Counted from the first letter of the stretch, positions 47,724-60,439 are shown. The stretch: 64,000 nt of DNA from Torreya grandis (GCA_037957365.1 JARHVA010001190.1:437001-501000), one strand, 5' to 3'. Notes: generated by a model not told the origin, from the letters alone. Made by a program: numbers and translations.

Positions 47724-48851
47724 TGTTGGGATATGAATACTGGAAGCACACAATTGATTACCAAATACAAGCAACTTAATATGTGGAAATAACCAGAATC
47801 AACAAGTAACTAGGATCCAGAAATAACACATGATATGAGAGACAATACACAACTTGTATTAAAACTCTTGTAGAAAAGAATACAATAAAGAAGATGCCAC
47901 TTCTTCTCCACCACCTCTTCAGAGGCTTCCCACACCTCAAGTGAATAGTAATTCTCTCCTCAAAGCTCTCTTTCTTAGGTCCCAACACCCAACTCAAACA
48001 CTGAGTTGGTGTTCACCTTATACCTGTGTTCCACGCACACCACAAGTGCTCCACGTACTCCACAAGTACTCAATGTACTTCAAGTAGATCTCCCCTAAAC
48101 CTGCATCAACCTGCACCTCAATAGACCTTACTTATGGAAGGATCTTCCTTGCCTTCCTCTTTGCTCTGAGCACACACCTGTACTCCAAGTAGGTCTCTCC
48201 TGATACCGCTCCCTATTGTGTTGTTGTCTTATCTGATCTTGCACACTTGCAAATCAACTTGGTTCTACACACCTATGAACCTTGACCTTTCATACACATA
48301 CACCTGCATATCAATGATCTTACTTACCATGTAGATCTCCTATAGAAGTCATGCTCACCTGATGACCAAGATCATACACTCCTGAAGAACCTTGTTGATT
48401 CTCCAAACCAGTACCCACCTTGGTACTGTGGCACTAGGAGGAACACACCATTGCTCTACCTCACGCATAGAAGGAGCTTATAATAATGTTCTCTTACTCT
48501 CTAGCACACGTTTACAATACAACCATGAGTCTATTATATAGATCTCATCCAAACAATAATTAGACACCTAATACAATAATTAGATCCATAGCTCTCAGTC
48601 TATAATTAGCTCTTGACATGCAAACACTTGGTTCATTAACCAACTGCTCGTAATATACTCACAGTCAAACTACACAGGTGACCAACGTTGGTCCCTATCT
48701 GCCTGGGGTCACCGACGTTAGTTGCTTCCTGTCTCCTTTCTGTCGACGTCGGTTGGCTTGACCGACGTCGGTGTCTGTGACACTCCAGCAACTCCTCTAA
48801 AGGCCTTCTCCATGTCTGCATCAGTGAAGCTTTTAGCTCCAAAACCTAACA
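47724..48851 (-). repeat. LTR 3 of the Copia array
   Basis: 1128 bp; differs from LTR 1 mainly by a 21-bp deletion between two palindrome sites near 48717 and scattered transitions. Confidence 0.92.
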
Positions 48852-48856
48852 CCTCC

Positions 48857-49056
48857 ATGTGTCCATCCCTATAAGAGGTTACACTTGAGTTTCACTAGAG
48901 ACACCTAGGTTAATAACCATCTCTAGGGCCCAAGCCATTCTTTTGGTTTCACCTTTGTCAACCCACTAAAGGCCTAAATCTAAACTAGTTGTTCTTATAA
49001 TGTCTTGAGCTAGGACACCTTCCACAGTAAGAATCACTTATCATATTAATAAACCT
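48857..49056. other. Target DNA of the Copia array
   Basis: Minus strand TAGTGAAACTC at about 48886-48896 is an imperfect A-box-like string 30-40 bases from the B box at 41483-41496 once the Copia block is disregarded. Confidence 0.3.
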
Positions 49057-49600
49057 ATGGCCCACCCTTGGTTAGTTGAGTCTACTATTACCATTCTAGG
49101 AGATATACATAGTTTGCTAAGGAATACTGAGAATTACTTGCCATATTTCTACCCTTCAAGAGGGAGAATAGTAGAGGAACATATCAATTATTTCAAGTCC
49201 AACTTGATATTACTGAATTTTATAGATGAATATGTTTCATGTAGGTTTTTCTCATTCACATCACAAGATATTGCTTATGATCAGTGTATCAACTTGCCAT
49301 AGAATTCAATTATTTCATGGAACTCATGTCAGACCACCTTTCTTAGGTTACCATCCCATGTCTTGTGTATCATAACTTCACTATTATGAAGGTGGAACCC
49401 AATGAGCCAATCCATGCTTTCAAAGTGAGGTTTTAGAAGATGTACACCAGGGTTAATACTACCTATAAGCCAAAAGAGGCCTCAGTAGTGGAAATGTACA
49501 AGAATGCTTTGGATTTAATTATTGTAGTAATTGTATAGAGGGTTACCACTAATAATAATATAGCTTTAGATTATGAATATTCAATTAGTATTAATATGAA
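49057..49600 (+). pseudogene. Gypsy gag relic
   Basis: The open frame 49057-49302 includes YLPYFYPSRGRIVEEHINYF and YVSCRFFSFTSQDIAYDQCI; further on MKVEPNEPIHAFKVRF and YKPKEASVVEMYKNALDL. This is a capsid-type gag (F-P-x-G...EEH...F...L...P-x-S/T, then F-x-x-RF). The same family occurs at 19430-19660. The relic is cut by the mini element beginning at 49628. Confidence 0.6.
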
Positions 49601-49627
49601 AATCGATGTCACATACTAGGAGTTCCT

Positions 49628-49931
49628 TGTTAGAGACCTATTAATCTTAATTAATAGAATATCAATCCAATGTGCATATATTAATCTCAAAAATGCTAAT
49701 TACAAGTAATACCAACTCTGAATCATGGGCCACTTTGAGGGGGATACCTCCTTTCATCCAAGCTCAATTACAATTACCCTTTGATACTCTTTAACACCAC
49801 CTACCCCTTTATTTATACTATCTCTTACCTACCCATCTCCTTAGTCTAATGCATGTGGGACTATTCATCTAATGTATTACTATTACATGATACTATTTAT
49901 ACTAGTTATTCCCCTATTAAGGTACATTACA
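49628..49931 (-). repeat. Left LTR of mini element
   Basis: TGTTAGAGACC...GTACATTACA on the + strand, 304 bp, aligned without net indel to 51210-51513 (same AATCTAATGCATG / GTCTAATGCATG, CACTT.GAGGGGG and ATACTAGTTATTCCCCTA blocks). Confidence 0.88.
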
Positions 49932-50439
49932 TTCCATCCCTATTAAATATTTTTCACCCTCAAAACATGATAATAATTAGGAGGAGGACCAAATGAAAGC
50001 TAGACCAAAAATAAGTTGAATACTAGATAGAAGCTTTGTCAAGCATGTGTTTCTTCTTTCACTTCTTATATTTGTGTTATGATAGGAGCATGTACAATAA
50101 TAAGGTGAACATAAACACTAAAATATGAGGTGGATGTGCATAAATATGAATGACTGGACTAACCACAACTGGAATCTAGCAATGAGAGTTAAGCAATAAA
50201 AGTTAAATATTGATGATGATCACCTCAAATTTAGAATAGGGGTGCACAAAATAGTTGTCCTTGTGAATTGAGGGTACATTCCATCCCACTTAACACTATT
50301 TACTAAGGGAGTTGGAGCCTAAATTCCCTACATGTTATCTATGAATGTCATCTTGGGCTCATTTGGGATCTATTTGATCATGGTGGTTACCTGAATGGAT
50401 TCATTAGAGGGGTGCTCAGGCACTTCTCATGCTTTTGCA

Positions 50440-50690
50440 TTCTGAGGGAACATTGTTTGGAGATGTTGCCAATTGATATGGTATTCTATGAGTTTGGATA
50501 ATCCCACTACTTCCATCATTATCTAAGGGTTTCACATGTGAACCTCTTCTTGAATCACGTCTTGAAGTCCATTGATGAAGCAACGAATGAAGAATGCAGT
50601 AGAGGTGTCATTAGTTAATGTCTCAAACTTAGTCTGATATTCATGTGCCATGTCATTTTTTTGAATCTAAGTCAATGCACTAGTGAGATT
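50440..50690 (-). pseudogene. Retrotransposon gag domain in mini element
   Basis: Minus strand: QKNDMAHEYQTKFETLTNDT, then AFFIRCFINGLQDVIQEEVH, NP.IMMEVVGLSKLIEYH. This is the retrotrans_gag pattern (Y-x-x-x-F-x-x-L...F-I-x-G-L-x-x-x-I...P...A-x-x-L-E). Two TAG/TGA-type breaks lie near its end. Confidence 0.75.
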
Positions 50691-51209
50691 ATTTTCTAAG
50701 ATAATGGGAAAACCTATGATAATTATAATATTAGACATTGGTTTCAACCAAAAATGCATCCTTACAATACAACAATTTTTTTTGGATTTTTTTATTTTTT
50801 TTAAAAAGTAGTAGTCACTAAAATAGTGATAACATTTAAAATACTAAACAAAAATCAAAATCATAAACTATTCTATAAATCTGAGATAGAGATGCACTAA
50901 ACCCAAAAAAATTTGGCATGATTCATTATTATGTGAGAGTAGTGTGTAGAATAACAGTTAGGTTGTTTTGAGAAAAAAATAAAAATTTACACTTTGAATT
51001 GGTAGATTTTGGTTTCATATATCCAACTGGATCTTCAAAACCTACATTTTGACAAATATAATTTCCAAATATATCCATAAAAATACTTCTCTCAACTCTA
51101 AAAAATAATATCACTCAAAAAATCTCACTCTAAAATCTCTTGCAAAAATGCTACAAACCCTTCCTATAATGGGAAAAAAAAATGGCCCAAGAAAGTCTTC
51201 TAATAATAA

Positions 51210-51513
51210 TGTTAGAGACCTTTTACTCTCAATTGATAAAATATCAATCTAATGTGCATATATTAATCTCAAAAATGATTATTACAAGCAATACCAACTC
51301 TGAAACATGAGCCACTTCGAGGGGGCTATCTCCTTTGAGCCAAGCTTAATTACAATTACTCTTTGATACTCTATAACACCACCTACCTCTTTATTTATAT
51401 TATCTCTTACCTACCCATCTCCTTAATCTAATGCATGTAGTACTATTTGTCTAATGTATTATTATTACATGCTACTATTTATACTAGTTATTCCCCTATC
51501 TAGGTACATTACA
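51210..51513 (-). repeat. Right LTR of mini element
   Basis: 304-bp partner of 49628-49931. Confidence 0.88.
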
Positions 51514-54500
51514 TTTTTTTTTTGATTTTATAGTGTATTTTGAGTATGTTAATTCATCTAATTTGATTTAAAAACCCTATTTTTTATTGATTCCATCTTA
51601 GATTTATATAAATTTTTTGATAGCTACATAATTTTGAAAGAGGTTATTAGACATGATTTTGTTGGTCAAATAATGGAGGGTATTGGATGTCAAAGTTTAC
51701 TGTAGGGATGTTGGAATCAATTAAAGGGTTGATGGAAACAATATTTTCATTAAAAGGATTAGTGGTAGTAATATTCTCATAGAGGCTATGAGTATAACCT
51801 ATTTTTATGTTGAGAGTAGAGTCCTCATGAATCATGGAAGTGTCCTTAACATTCTCATATTGATCATAAAGGAGTTTTTATCTAATGTCATGATATACTT
51901 TGTTTGCATGCATAAGAATTATTTCTAAGATTTATTTCTCATAAAGGCCAAGGCCCCATCCTTTATAATTCATTATTTTATATATTTTGTTTGTTATATG
52001 ATATATCGTGTTTTGAAAACAAGATGTGAAAGCATCATTTTTCAACCTATAATTATCTAATCTTTTGATTTTTTCATATTAAATAAGGATGTATTTGATA
52101 AATTATGTTGAGACAAGAAGATAGTTTTTAGTTTTATTTTACTATCCATGGTGGGTCTACCATTGCTTCTAGGAGAAATGGGATAGTTTGCCTCATGGGG
52201 GAACTTTGGATTTTACCATCAAAAAGTACCAATTTTACTTGAGGTTTGGTGTTGGAGATCCTAATATGAAATGGCAGATGGGCTGATGGATGAATGGTTG
52301 GTATGATATAAAGGTCAAAGGTGGATTCATTAAAATGGGTTTATAAAATATAGGTGCATCAAATATGGGTGGTTGGTAAAATATGGACATTGCATAAAAT
52401 ATAGACTCATCAAATATTAGAGGTAGTCCATGTGGTCAAATATTGGTTGGTCAAAGGTAGATTCATCAAATATGAGCTCATTGAAGATGGGTTGCTCGAA
52501 ATGTGTCCATTAAAGATTAGAGGTAGGTCATGACCTTGATTCAAAAGTGATTAGTTTGATTTTGGTTTTAAAAGGGATCTTAGCATATCCCTAACTTCTA
52601 GTTTCTATATGTGGATGCCCTTGGTTATTAGTAAGTGATGTTCCTTAGAGTTGCAATAATAATACATAATTGAATTTTTTTGGCTTAAGGGCTCGATATG
52701 TGTGAAATTTTAGATTGTATTGATTTTTTGATAAGGGATGGTGATAAATTATTTATGTAATCATCATTGATTGATTTTTAGATAAGAAAAATGGAGGTCA
52801 GATAAAATATAGTTTTATCAAATTAGGATGGTTTTTTAGATGGTTTGAATGTGAAATATTGGATTATGAATTCAATAAAATAAAGTAGTGTTTTTACAAC
52901 TCAGGGACCTAATTGGTATGGGATTTTGGAATGTTGGATTAGGTATTGTATAGGTTATTATATTAAATATATGATGAAATTATTGATGTTAAAAGGGTTG
53001 ATACCATATTTTATATCTACTAATTCTTGGCTTAATCATTAGATTTGGTCAAGAAAAAATAGGTTTTGGTCTTGATGGACTTGTTTGGCTATAATTAATT
53101 TCCCTTTAACCAATATTGATAAGGGAGATGTGGATTATGATTGTAACTAGTGGATGGGTGATTGCATTAGAATTCAAGGCTATTAGTATAAATTAGAATT
53201 TGATAATAAAATATTTTCAATATATTGGTTTAGTTGAGTTTGGTATTTTGTTTGGTTAGCCATTGGTTAGGATTCAATGTTTGTAAGTGGTTTTAGTTTG
53301 GAATGACTCAATAAATGGTTTACATAAAGGGTACAAAAAATACACAAAAAATAAAACCTAATATATTTAATTATGTGTGTAACCAAGGAGTGTCCCACCG
53401 ATAGTACCTCAAAAGGCATGTGGTGGGTAATCTTAGGGAATGTTGTTTTTTATAGCACCACTACGTGTTTATGGACAAATGTTCTTACGATAGGTTTTAT
53501 GATCTTATCTAAGGGATTTATATATATTCCTTTTGATGTGTTAAGGCCCAAATCCATGAAATAAGGGTCTTATTAAAAGCTTGAGTATTGGTGGGATGAA
53601 ACCAATTCATATCATGGTGATCATAAAATAGGCGATCATTTAGCGATTGACAACATCCATGCCAAATAATTTACATAGCCCACCAAAACACAATAGTTGT
53701 CCTTGTGTTTGGTGATGAAATACAATGTCTCTACAAACTATAATAAAAAAGGAAAATAGGTACAAACTATTTCTTATTTTAATATTGTTTTGTAGTGTAA
53801 GGAGAGAACATATATATTTTGATCCTTAGGATACACAAGTCACTAGGTTGTTTTAATTTTATGGATCATTGTATGGCATAAGATAAAAGTATATGAAACT
53901 TATAGAAATAAAAAATAATATAAAAATACTAATTTAAGTAAAGAAAATTTAAATTAAAAAATGTTATAAAATTTTGATTTAATTTGAAGACTTTGACCAA
54001 TAGTGCTATAAAAACACAAGTTAGTAGTTTTCCATTTTATTTTTGGTAAATTATTTATTGTAAAATAGAGATGGTAGCAATAAGAAAAATTATTATGAAA
54101 TTAAAAGGCTATTATCATGAAAAAATAACATGGAGAAAAAATATATCAATCTGCATAAAATGTTAGAAACCATGTCCATAAAATAATGGTGTAGAGAAAA
54201 ACCAAAAAATTACCAAAATAAATCAAATTTATTAATAATGTTTTATAAAAACTATGTACTATTATGATGATATCTCATAAACAATAAACCTAGAAAATCA
54301 ATAAACCTAGAAAACAATAGGAAACCCCATATCATAAATCAAAAAAAAATAAAAATTATTAATTGATTTTTTGAAATAAAAATTAGTTTTGGGTTTCTAA
54401 TCAAGTGATTATGGGTTCATGCCTCACTAGGTGTTCCAAAATACAACATGAAAATATAATAGTTGCAAACATTAACTTATAAAAAATATAAAATTCCTAC

Positions 54501-54909
54501 TTTAATCTAGCATACCCTCTAATAGATAAAATTAAAGAAGACAAATGAGGATCTTACCTCATTTATAAAATTAAACCTTTTCTTTCATTGAGTCAATGTT
54601 CTCTTTATTTTTGAAATGTAGTTTCTCAATATATTTTGTACAACAAATCTAAAAGTGTTTCAACAATGTATTTCTTGAATGATTAATTGACTTATTTGAT
54701 AGGATAATGGTTGATATATTTATCCATATATTTTCACTCAAATATGATAGATGATTATCCAAAATAAAAGATGCAATGGAGGATTTATAGATTTATGATG
54801 GATGAATGGATTTCTCAAATGCATTCAATATGTTGGTTAGGAATTGAATGAATTAGATGAGGAAAGTGTTAAAATGATTAAAGAGTTTATTGATTGGTTG
54901 TTGAATGAT
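51514..54909. other. AT-rich region without recognised gene
   Basis: Frames below 65 codons only. Between 52250 and 52560 phrases such as TCATCAAATAT and GAGGTAG recur loosely. A 63-codon + frame at 53373-53564 has no motif. Nothing else seen. Confidence 0.5.
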
Positions 54910-55031
54910 TTAAATGTCTTAAATATGTTTGTTAGAGAGTTAAATGTATTAATTAGGGGTTTTTTAAAGGGTTGAATATCTTAAATGTGTTTTTTAGATA
55001 ATTTAATGTCTTAAATGATGTTACTTAAATC
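54910..55031. repeat. Imperfect ~30-bp minisatellite
   Basis: Four consecutive units of 30-32 bases of the type TTAAATGTCTTAAATATGTT...; related strings occur up to 150 bp upstream. Confidence 0.6.
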
Positions 55032-55631
55032 TATTTGAATTTCTTAAATACATTTAAATAAGTTTTTTAATGATTAATGATGAGGTTGAAGAATTAAATA
55101 AGGTTGGTTAAGTAAGATGATGATGTGGATGATTAAATATATTATTATTTTATTTATAATTATGTGTGCATGGATTAATTAGTGACCAATTAATTAATAT
55201 TGGTTAATTAGTTAATTAATATAAGTATAATATTGGTGGGATTATATGGAATTATTTTATTATTGTGGCCATCATGTCATAATTAAGGTGATATAAATAT
55301 AGTTTTGTGATGATGAGTGAACTAGCTAGGATGAGTGAATAATGATGAATGTTTATGATAGAATATTAATGAAAACACTGAAGTGGTGTAATTTACATGT
55401 CTAAACTTCCAAAACAAAAATATCACCCCAAAAGGGTAATTAATGTCCCACAAATTTGAAATATCATATAGGGCATTATATAACAAATCCTAATATCATT
55501 CATCATGTTCCACCATGAATAGAGGTAGTTATTCATTAGATTTCATTGAGTCCTTCACCTTATCAAATTACACATATGGTAACATATTGTATAATCATTG
55601 ATCATGATAGTTATAAAAAAACTTGATGATT

Positions 55632-55684
<53 letters not shown>

Positions 55685-57283
55685 TTACCCATGGAAATGA
55701 AGCTTAAGCTCTTTGATACATGTATGTATCATGATCCTTCCATTTATGGGATCATAGGTTAATACTACTTCTAAAACATCAAAAATACAAAAAAAAAAAA
55801 ATTAATTATTTCAAAAAAATATATCAAAAAATTTAAAAAAATGACTTGAGCATGACATAATATGCTAGTTTTCTTCTTTACATTTTATTTATCATACATG
55901 GTAGATAACATAATTTTTTCTATACACACACAATTCAAAAGGTATTTGAGTGTGATATAGAACATACATTACATTTTCATAATTAGATGTTAGACTTCTC
56001 TTCTAACCAGTGACCATGCCTATGCTAGGGGAATATAAATCTACAGGTTGCACTAAAAAAGTTTATATCTATCTATAACATCAAATGCAATGTTTAGCTC
56101 CATATATTATAAGTGACTTGATAAAGTCACTCATATTTTACATTGTGTTACTAGATGTATTCTTCCTAATAAACATGGCATTGATACATATAAATGGAAT
56201 ATACTAGTTTTTACTTATTATATGCTCCTTTTAAGTTATTTAATTTCTTGCTTAATAGGCTTAACATTACTTGATAATTATGTGTATACCTTGGCCATTG
56301 TGTGTAAATTAATTGAGCCTCTATGAGATCATTGTTTAATATGTGTGATATTTGAACATGTCCATTTATTGTGACCTTAGGCCTTATGTGTTCACTCATT
56401 TATTATTGTGACATTTGAATATATACCTTGTATATGACCTTTAGCCTTATTATATTACATTATTTGATATCTTTATTTTTTGTGTTTGTGAACATGATGA
56501 GATTGATTAGTGTTACCATGATTCCTATCATATACTCTTAGGTCATTATCCCCTTCAAATATAATTGCATTAATGTGTGATTCATCATTAAATATATCTA
56601 AACATGACACTTTATACATATTAAATTCAATATGTTACATATTTTATTCAATGATAATAATAATTATATGATGACATACTCTCCAACATGATGAAATTAT
56701 ACTATATGATCATATATTTATCACATGATACAATTAACACTTCTTTTGAGATGAGTGACTTACAGGATACATCCATAATATCAAAACGTTTACATCATAG
56801 TGGTCTTGTCTTAGAGATCAAAAATTCCATGAAAAAATTGGGTACATAACACAGGTCCAAAGATACAAATTACAATTTTATAAAGGTACAAACTAATGCA
56901 AAAATCATATTTTTACAACAAAGTACATATTATCAAATATTAAAAATTAATTCTTAAATTAAAGATGTGTTGGATATATTAGCGCATATATATATATATA
57001 TGGAATATGACATGCATATGAACTCAATTTCAAAGGCCTCAAGGCACATAATCATACACATTTGAAGGCATATGCAAAACAATTACAAAACTGAGGTTAT
57101 AGGTTACAACCAAAATTATAATTGAGCATATAGATGCATATAATTACATATCACTATGATATATTAAAATAGGGAATGATAAACATTCATGATCGTTTTT
57201 ATTCAAATTTTCACAATTTAAAGTTTAAAATCAAAATATTTAAATGGAAATCAAATTATGAGTGATGCGATCATGATGGGGCT
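55032..57283. other. AT-rich region without recognised gene
   Basis: Contains a (TA)n tract at 55637-55681 and a short one near 56988. No frames above 62 codons and no motif. Confidence 0.5.
55637..55681. repeat. (TA)n microsatellite
   Basis: About 22 uninterrupted TA units. Confidence 0.95.
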
Positions 57284-58066
57284 TGTTGAATATGATGTCA
57301 ATATTGACACTTGATTATTGATGTTATAATTAGTTTTATTATATTATTAGGTTTATTTAATTCAATTATATCTTAGACTAGTTTTTTTTTTAAATTATAC
57401 ACTTTTCAAGAAATTCCTGAAAAAAGTTAAAAGTGTTAATTAGAGTTCAGCTCACTGAATGTATATTTAATCAAAATCAAATCCTTATGCATTCATCCAA
57501 AATAGGTGGGACATATTTTTAAAGTTTTATTAACTAAATTTACCATTATTATTAACAAAAATTATATTTTTTAAGGTTTTGGGTCACCTAAATTGTTTAA
57601 TATGCATGTGAGTGTGCATGTTTGCTTAACTAATGAAGAGGCTTCTTGTATGATGACCATATATCATTAGTGAGTTAAACATGTTCTATTATGTCTATTT
57701 TTAGTTAAATGAGGTTTCTTTTAAGTTCTATTTTTATACTTTGTCTTTTCATTCAATTTATTTGTTATTAGCTTTATTTACCCTTGTTTATTAGTTAAAA
57801 ATGGTGCAATAATGTGGCACCACAGTTATTCTTAGAAATTATTTGTTGAATATTATTATATATGATTTTAATTTAAAGTGTTTAAAAAGAAAAACCAACA
57901 AGATTAATAATCTTAATTTGAAGTTATTCAGTACATATTTTTTCATCAATCACACTTACAATAATAATAGATTAATAACTACTAATTATGGCCCATATTA
58001 GATTATCACTAGCTTTATGTTTACATTAATTCAGAGTTGATTTGTACCCTTTCTATACTCAAAACA
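57284..58066 (+). repeat. Copia 5' LTR
   Basis: Starts TGTTGAATATGAT; its first 440 bp align with 61244-61682 (shared GATGTTATAATTAGTTTTATTA, read in two parts, GCATGTGAGTGTGCATG-type block, ACTAATGAAGAGG). The proposed end CTCAAAACA is followed by TTTGATATCA, a worn Met-tRNA primer site. Confidence 0.65.
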
Positions 58067-58132
58067 TTAATTTGATATCAATAATTATTCAATAAATTTT
58101 TATAAAAGTTTTAAGGCATTATTAGGAGAATC

Positions 58133-58760
58133 ATGGCTTTTATAAATTTTACTTCTATGAATATATTCATTTTCAAAGGTGACAACTTTAAATATTAGAG
58201 AGATTAGTTAAAGACAATACTTATTTGGAAATGATTTTGGGAGAATATTCTCCATGGATACATTTTGACTTAAAATTGGAATACTTTTTCTCAATATTAG
58301 AATAAAATCAAAAAAGATGAATAAAAGGTTAATGCACATGTTTTCTTATATCTTAAGAGCATCATAAACCCTATATCTCAGAATTTTTGGATGTAAAAAT
58401 GTCCATGAGGCATGGAATAGCTTGAAAATTTATATCAAGGATCTATCAAGGAAATATAATCAACACTTCATAATCTTAAAATAAATTTTAAAATTTTGAT
58501 AATTTGAAATAATGAAGGAGTTGGAGAATATTGCATAAGGACAAATGTCTTTGTGCATATAATGAGGGTTTATGGAGAAACCATAGACTATAGGGTCATA
58601 ATAAGTAAATTTTTAAGATATTTGAATCAAAAATGGTTGCATATTATGATCACTCTTTAGGATTTTAAAGAGATGAAAACAATCATTTTTGATGAGTTAG
58701 TGGGTTCTCTACTTTCACATGAGGATAAGATGAGATTATAAGTAAGAGACCTATAATAGG
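58133..58760 (+). pseudogene. Copia gag relic
   Basis: MAFINFTSMNIFIFKGDNFKY is the usual Copia gag start (about 21 residues, here cut after KY by a TAG). Later: VFVHIMRVYGETIDYRVII, KFLRYLNQKWLHIMI and FDELVGSLLSHEDKMRL, the UBN2-type gag pattern. Confidence 0.75.
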
Positions 58761-59139
58761 GACTTGAATCCAAGACAGTAATTTCAAATACCAAATATAA
58801 AAATAAAAATTAGAATTAAGGGAGTTAAAAAAACTCAAATTCAAAGGAAAATTTTGAAGCTAACTTCATAGTTAAAATAAATAAAAACCTTGTCATTATT
58901 ACTAAAACTAATACACTTTATAAAAACTTGTATGATATTGGTAGCTAATAATCAATATAATAAAGAGGGTGAGAAAAATGCATTGTAATATAATTAAAGT
59001 GAGGATCAAGAGCCCTCAAATTATTTTCTAACATGTATTGTGGTAATATAAGATAAAAATATTTTTTTCCCTTAATTCAAATTATTCAAATCACATGACA
59101 AATGACAAAGATTGTTTTAACAAGTTAGATGATTCCATT

Positions 59140-59400
59140 GAAATCCAAGTGCAATTGAGAGTTGAAAATTTTATCCAAGTTGAAGGAAAGGGTAACATTC
59201 AAATCACCACAAATTAAGGTAAGGGTGAAATAAATAAGTTCTATTTTTATTAAAATATGGATCATAAGAGTATTTATTACAATGTCATAGGATTTAGTGA
59301 TGAAAGAAAAGCATATAAGTCTTATAATCCTACTTGTTAATCCATAATTATTTTTAGGGATTGTAATTTTTTTCTAAATGAGATGTATGTTAATTTTTAT
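59140..59400 (+). pseudogene. Copia protease trace and integrase C-terminus
   Basis: VEGKGNIQITTN resembles the region after the protease active site; then YNVIGFSDERKAYKSYNP and SIIIFRDCNFF, the integrase C-terminal block (GYSDxxKxYRxYNPxxxxxxxSRDVxFxE). The integrase core between them is deleted. Confidence 0.65.
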
Positions 59401-59674
59401 AATATAGATAAAGAGGTAATAAGTGAAATTTTAAACCAATTTAAGTTGATTTTGAGGTATTAATAAGTCCTACAAATATTTTTATCTTAACAAGAAATAA
59501 TATTAGTTTTTCCAAAGAGACTACTCATCCATCTTCATCACTCCAAGAAAGTGCAAGCATTTGTTGAATCCACATCCAAATAATCAGATGTTAAATTATA
59601 AATATGAAAGGAGTATCACAATGTTTTAACATCAGGAATGTAATTATTTTTAGTATTATTAAGATAAAAATACT

Positions 59675-59962
59675 ATGTTTATATATTCATCTATGGCTAG
59701 TGAACCTAGAAGTTATGCAAAAGCTAGTCAAAGGATTGAGTGGGTTGATGCTATAAAAATTGATATGTATTCAATTGATAATAATTATAAATGGAATATA
59801 ATATATCACATTTATAATAAATATGTCATTGGAATGAAGTGGTTAGAAAATACCAAATTTGATAGTGATAAAATAATTGACAAGCTAAAATTTAGACTAG
59901 TAAAAGTTACACAAACATATGGGGTTGACTATGAGGAAACTAATGCACCTATGGCACGTTAA
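59675..59962 (+). pseudogene. Copia reverse transcriptase, N-terminal part
   Basis: A 95-codon frame: SEPRSYAKASQRIEWVDAIK, then KYVIGMKWLENTKFDSDKII and TQTYGVDYEETNAPMAR, the diagnostic Copia RT start. The TAA replaces the next codon. The middle of the RT, including the YVDD box, is not readable. Confidence 0.9.
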
Positions 59963-60439
59963 GATACCATAAAAATATAAGACTAATTATTATTTAATCT
60001 AATCATAAATTATTTAAAATACATAAAAATTATTTCAAAATTTCATTCTTAATGGAGTTCTTGAAAAATAAGTATATGTGGGGAATCCACAAGTTTTTGA
60101 GGTAAAAGGTAAAGAGTTTTGGGTATATAAGTTAAAGAATGTGATTTATGGGATAAATCAAGACATAATATATTGGTAACCATGAATTGATCTCTATTTA
60201 TGAGATTAAGGATTTTTGATAAGTCAAAATGAACCAAATCTTTACATACAAGCATTGGGTACTAATATGTTATATATTTTTCTCTATGTAAATCCTTCAA
60301 TATTTATAGGTAATTCTATGGAGATGTTGAATAGATTCAAATAATATATAAAATAATAATTTGATATAATTTATATTGTAATTATGAATTAATTTATTAT
60401 CATTGTGTCCTTTAAAATAAAAATTTATTATTCATTTTC

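Larger units (their letters stand above)
41492..48856 (-). mobile_element. Copia derivative with three LTRs in tandem
   Basis: LTR-internal-LTR-internal-LTR on the minus strand. The whole block is bounded by CCTCC at 41492-41496 and 48852-48856, a single 5-bp target duplication, and the two internal regions share the same large pol deletions (about 1.96 kb each, against 4 kb or more in an autonomous Copia). Both internals have a Met-tRNA primer site and a polypurine tract. GC and CpG are far higher than elsewhere, and the copies are close to identical, so this is the youngest insertion here. It arose most simply by unequal recombination between LTRs after one insertion. Confidence 0.9.
49628..51513 (-). 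mobile_element. Gag-only mini LTR element (TR-GAG-like)
   Basis: Two 304-bp LTRs enclose 1278 bp in which only a gag domain is readable. No RT, integrase or RNase H, so the element was non-autonomous. Minus orientation follows from gag and from a purine-rich ATAGGGATGGAA next to the left LTR. Target duplications are not clear (TTCCT against TTTTT). Confidence 0.75.

Noticed and set aside
46743..47792. + strand frames of 68-155 codons
   Set aside because: Opposite strand of the 231-codon Copia frame and its LTR; no independent motif.
53373..53564. 63-codon + frame with Cys and Trp
   Set aside because: No second evidence; length expected by chance in 64 kb.
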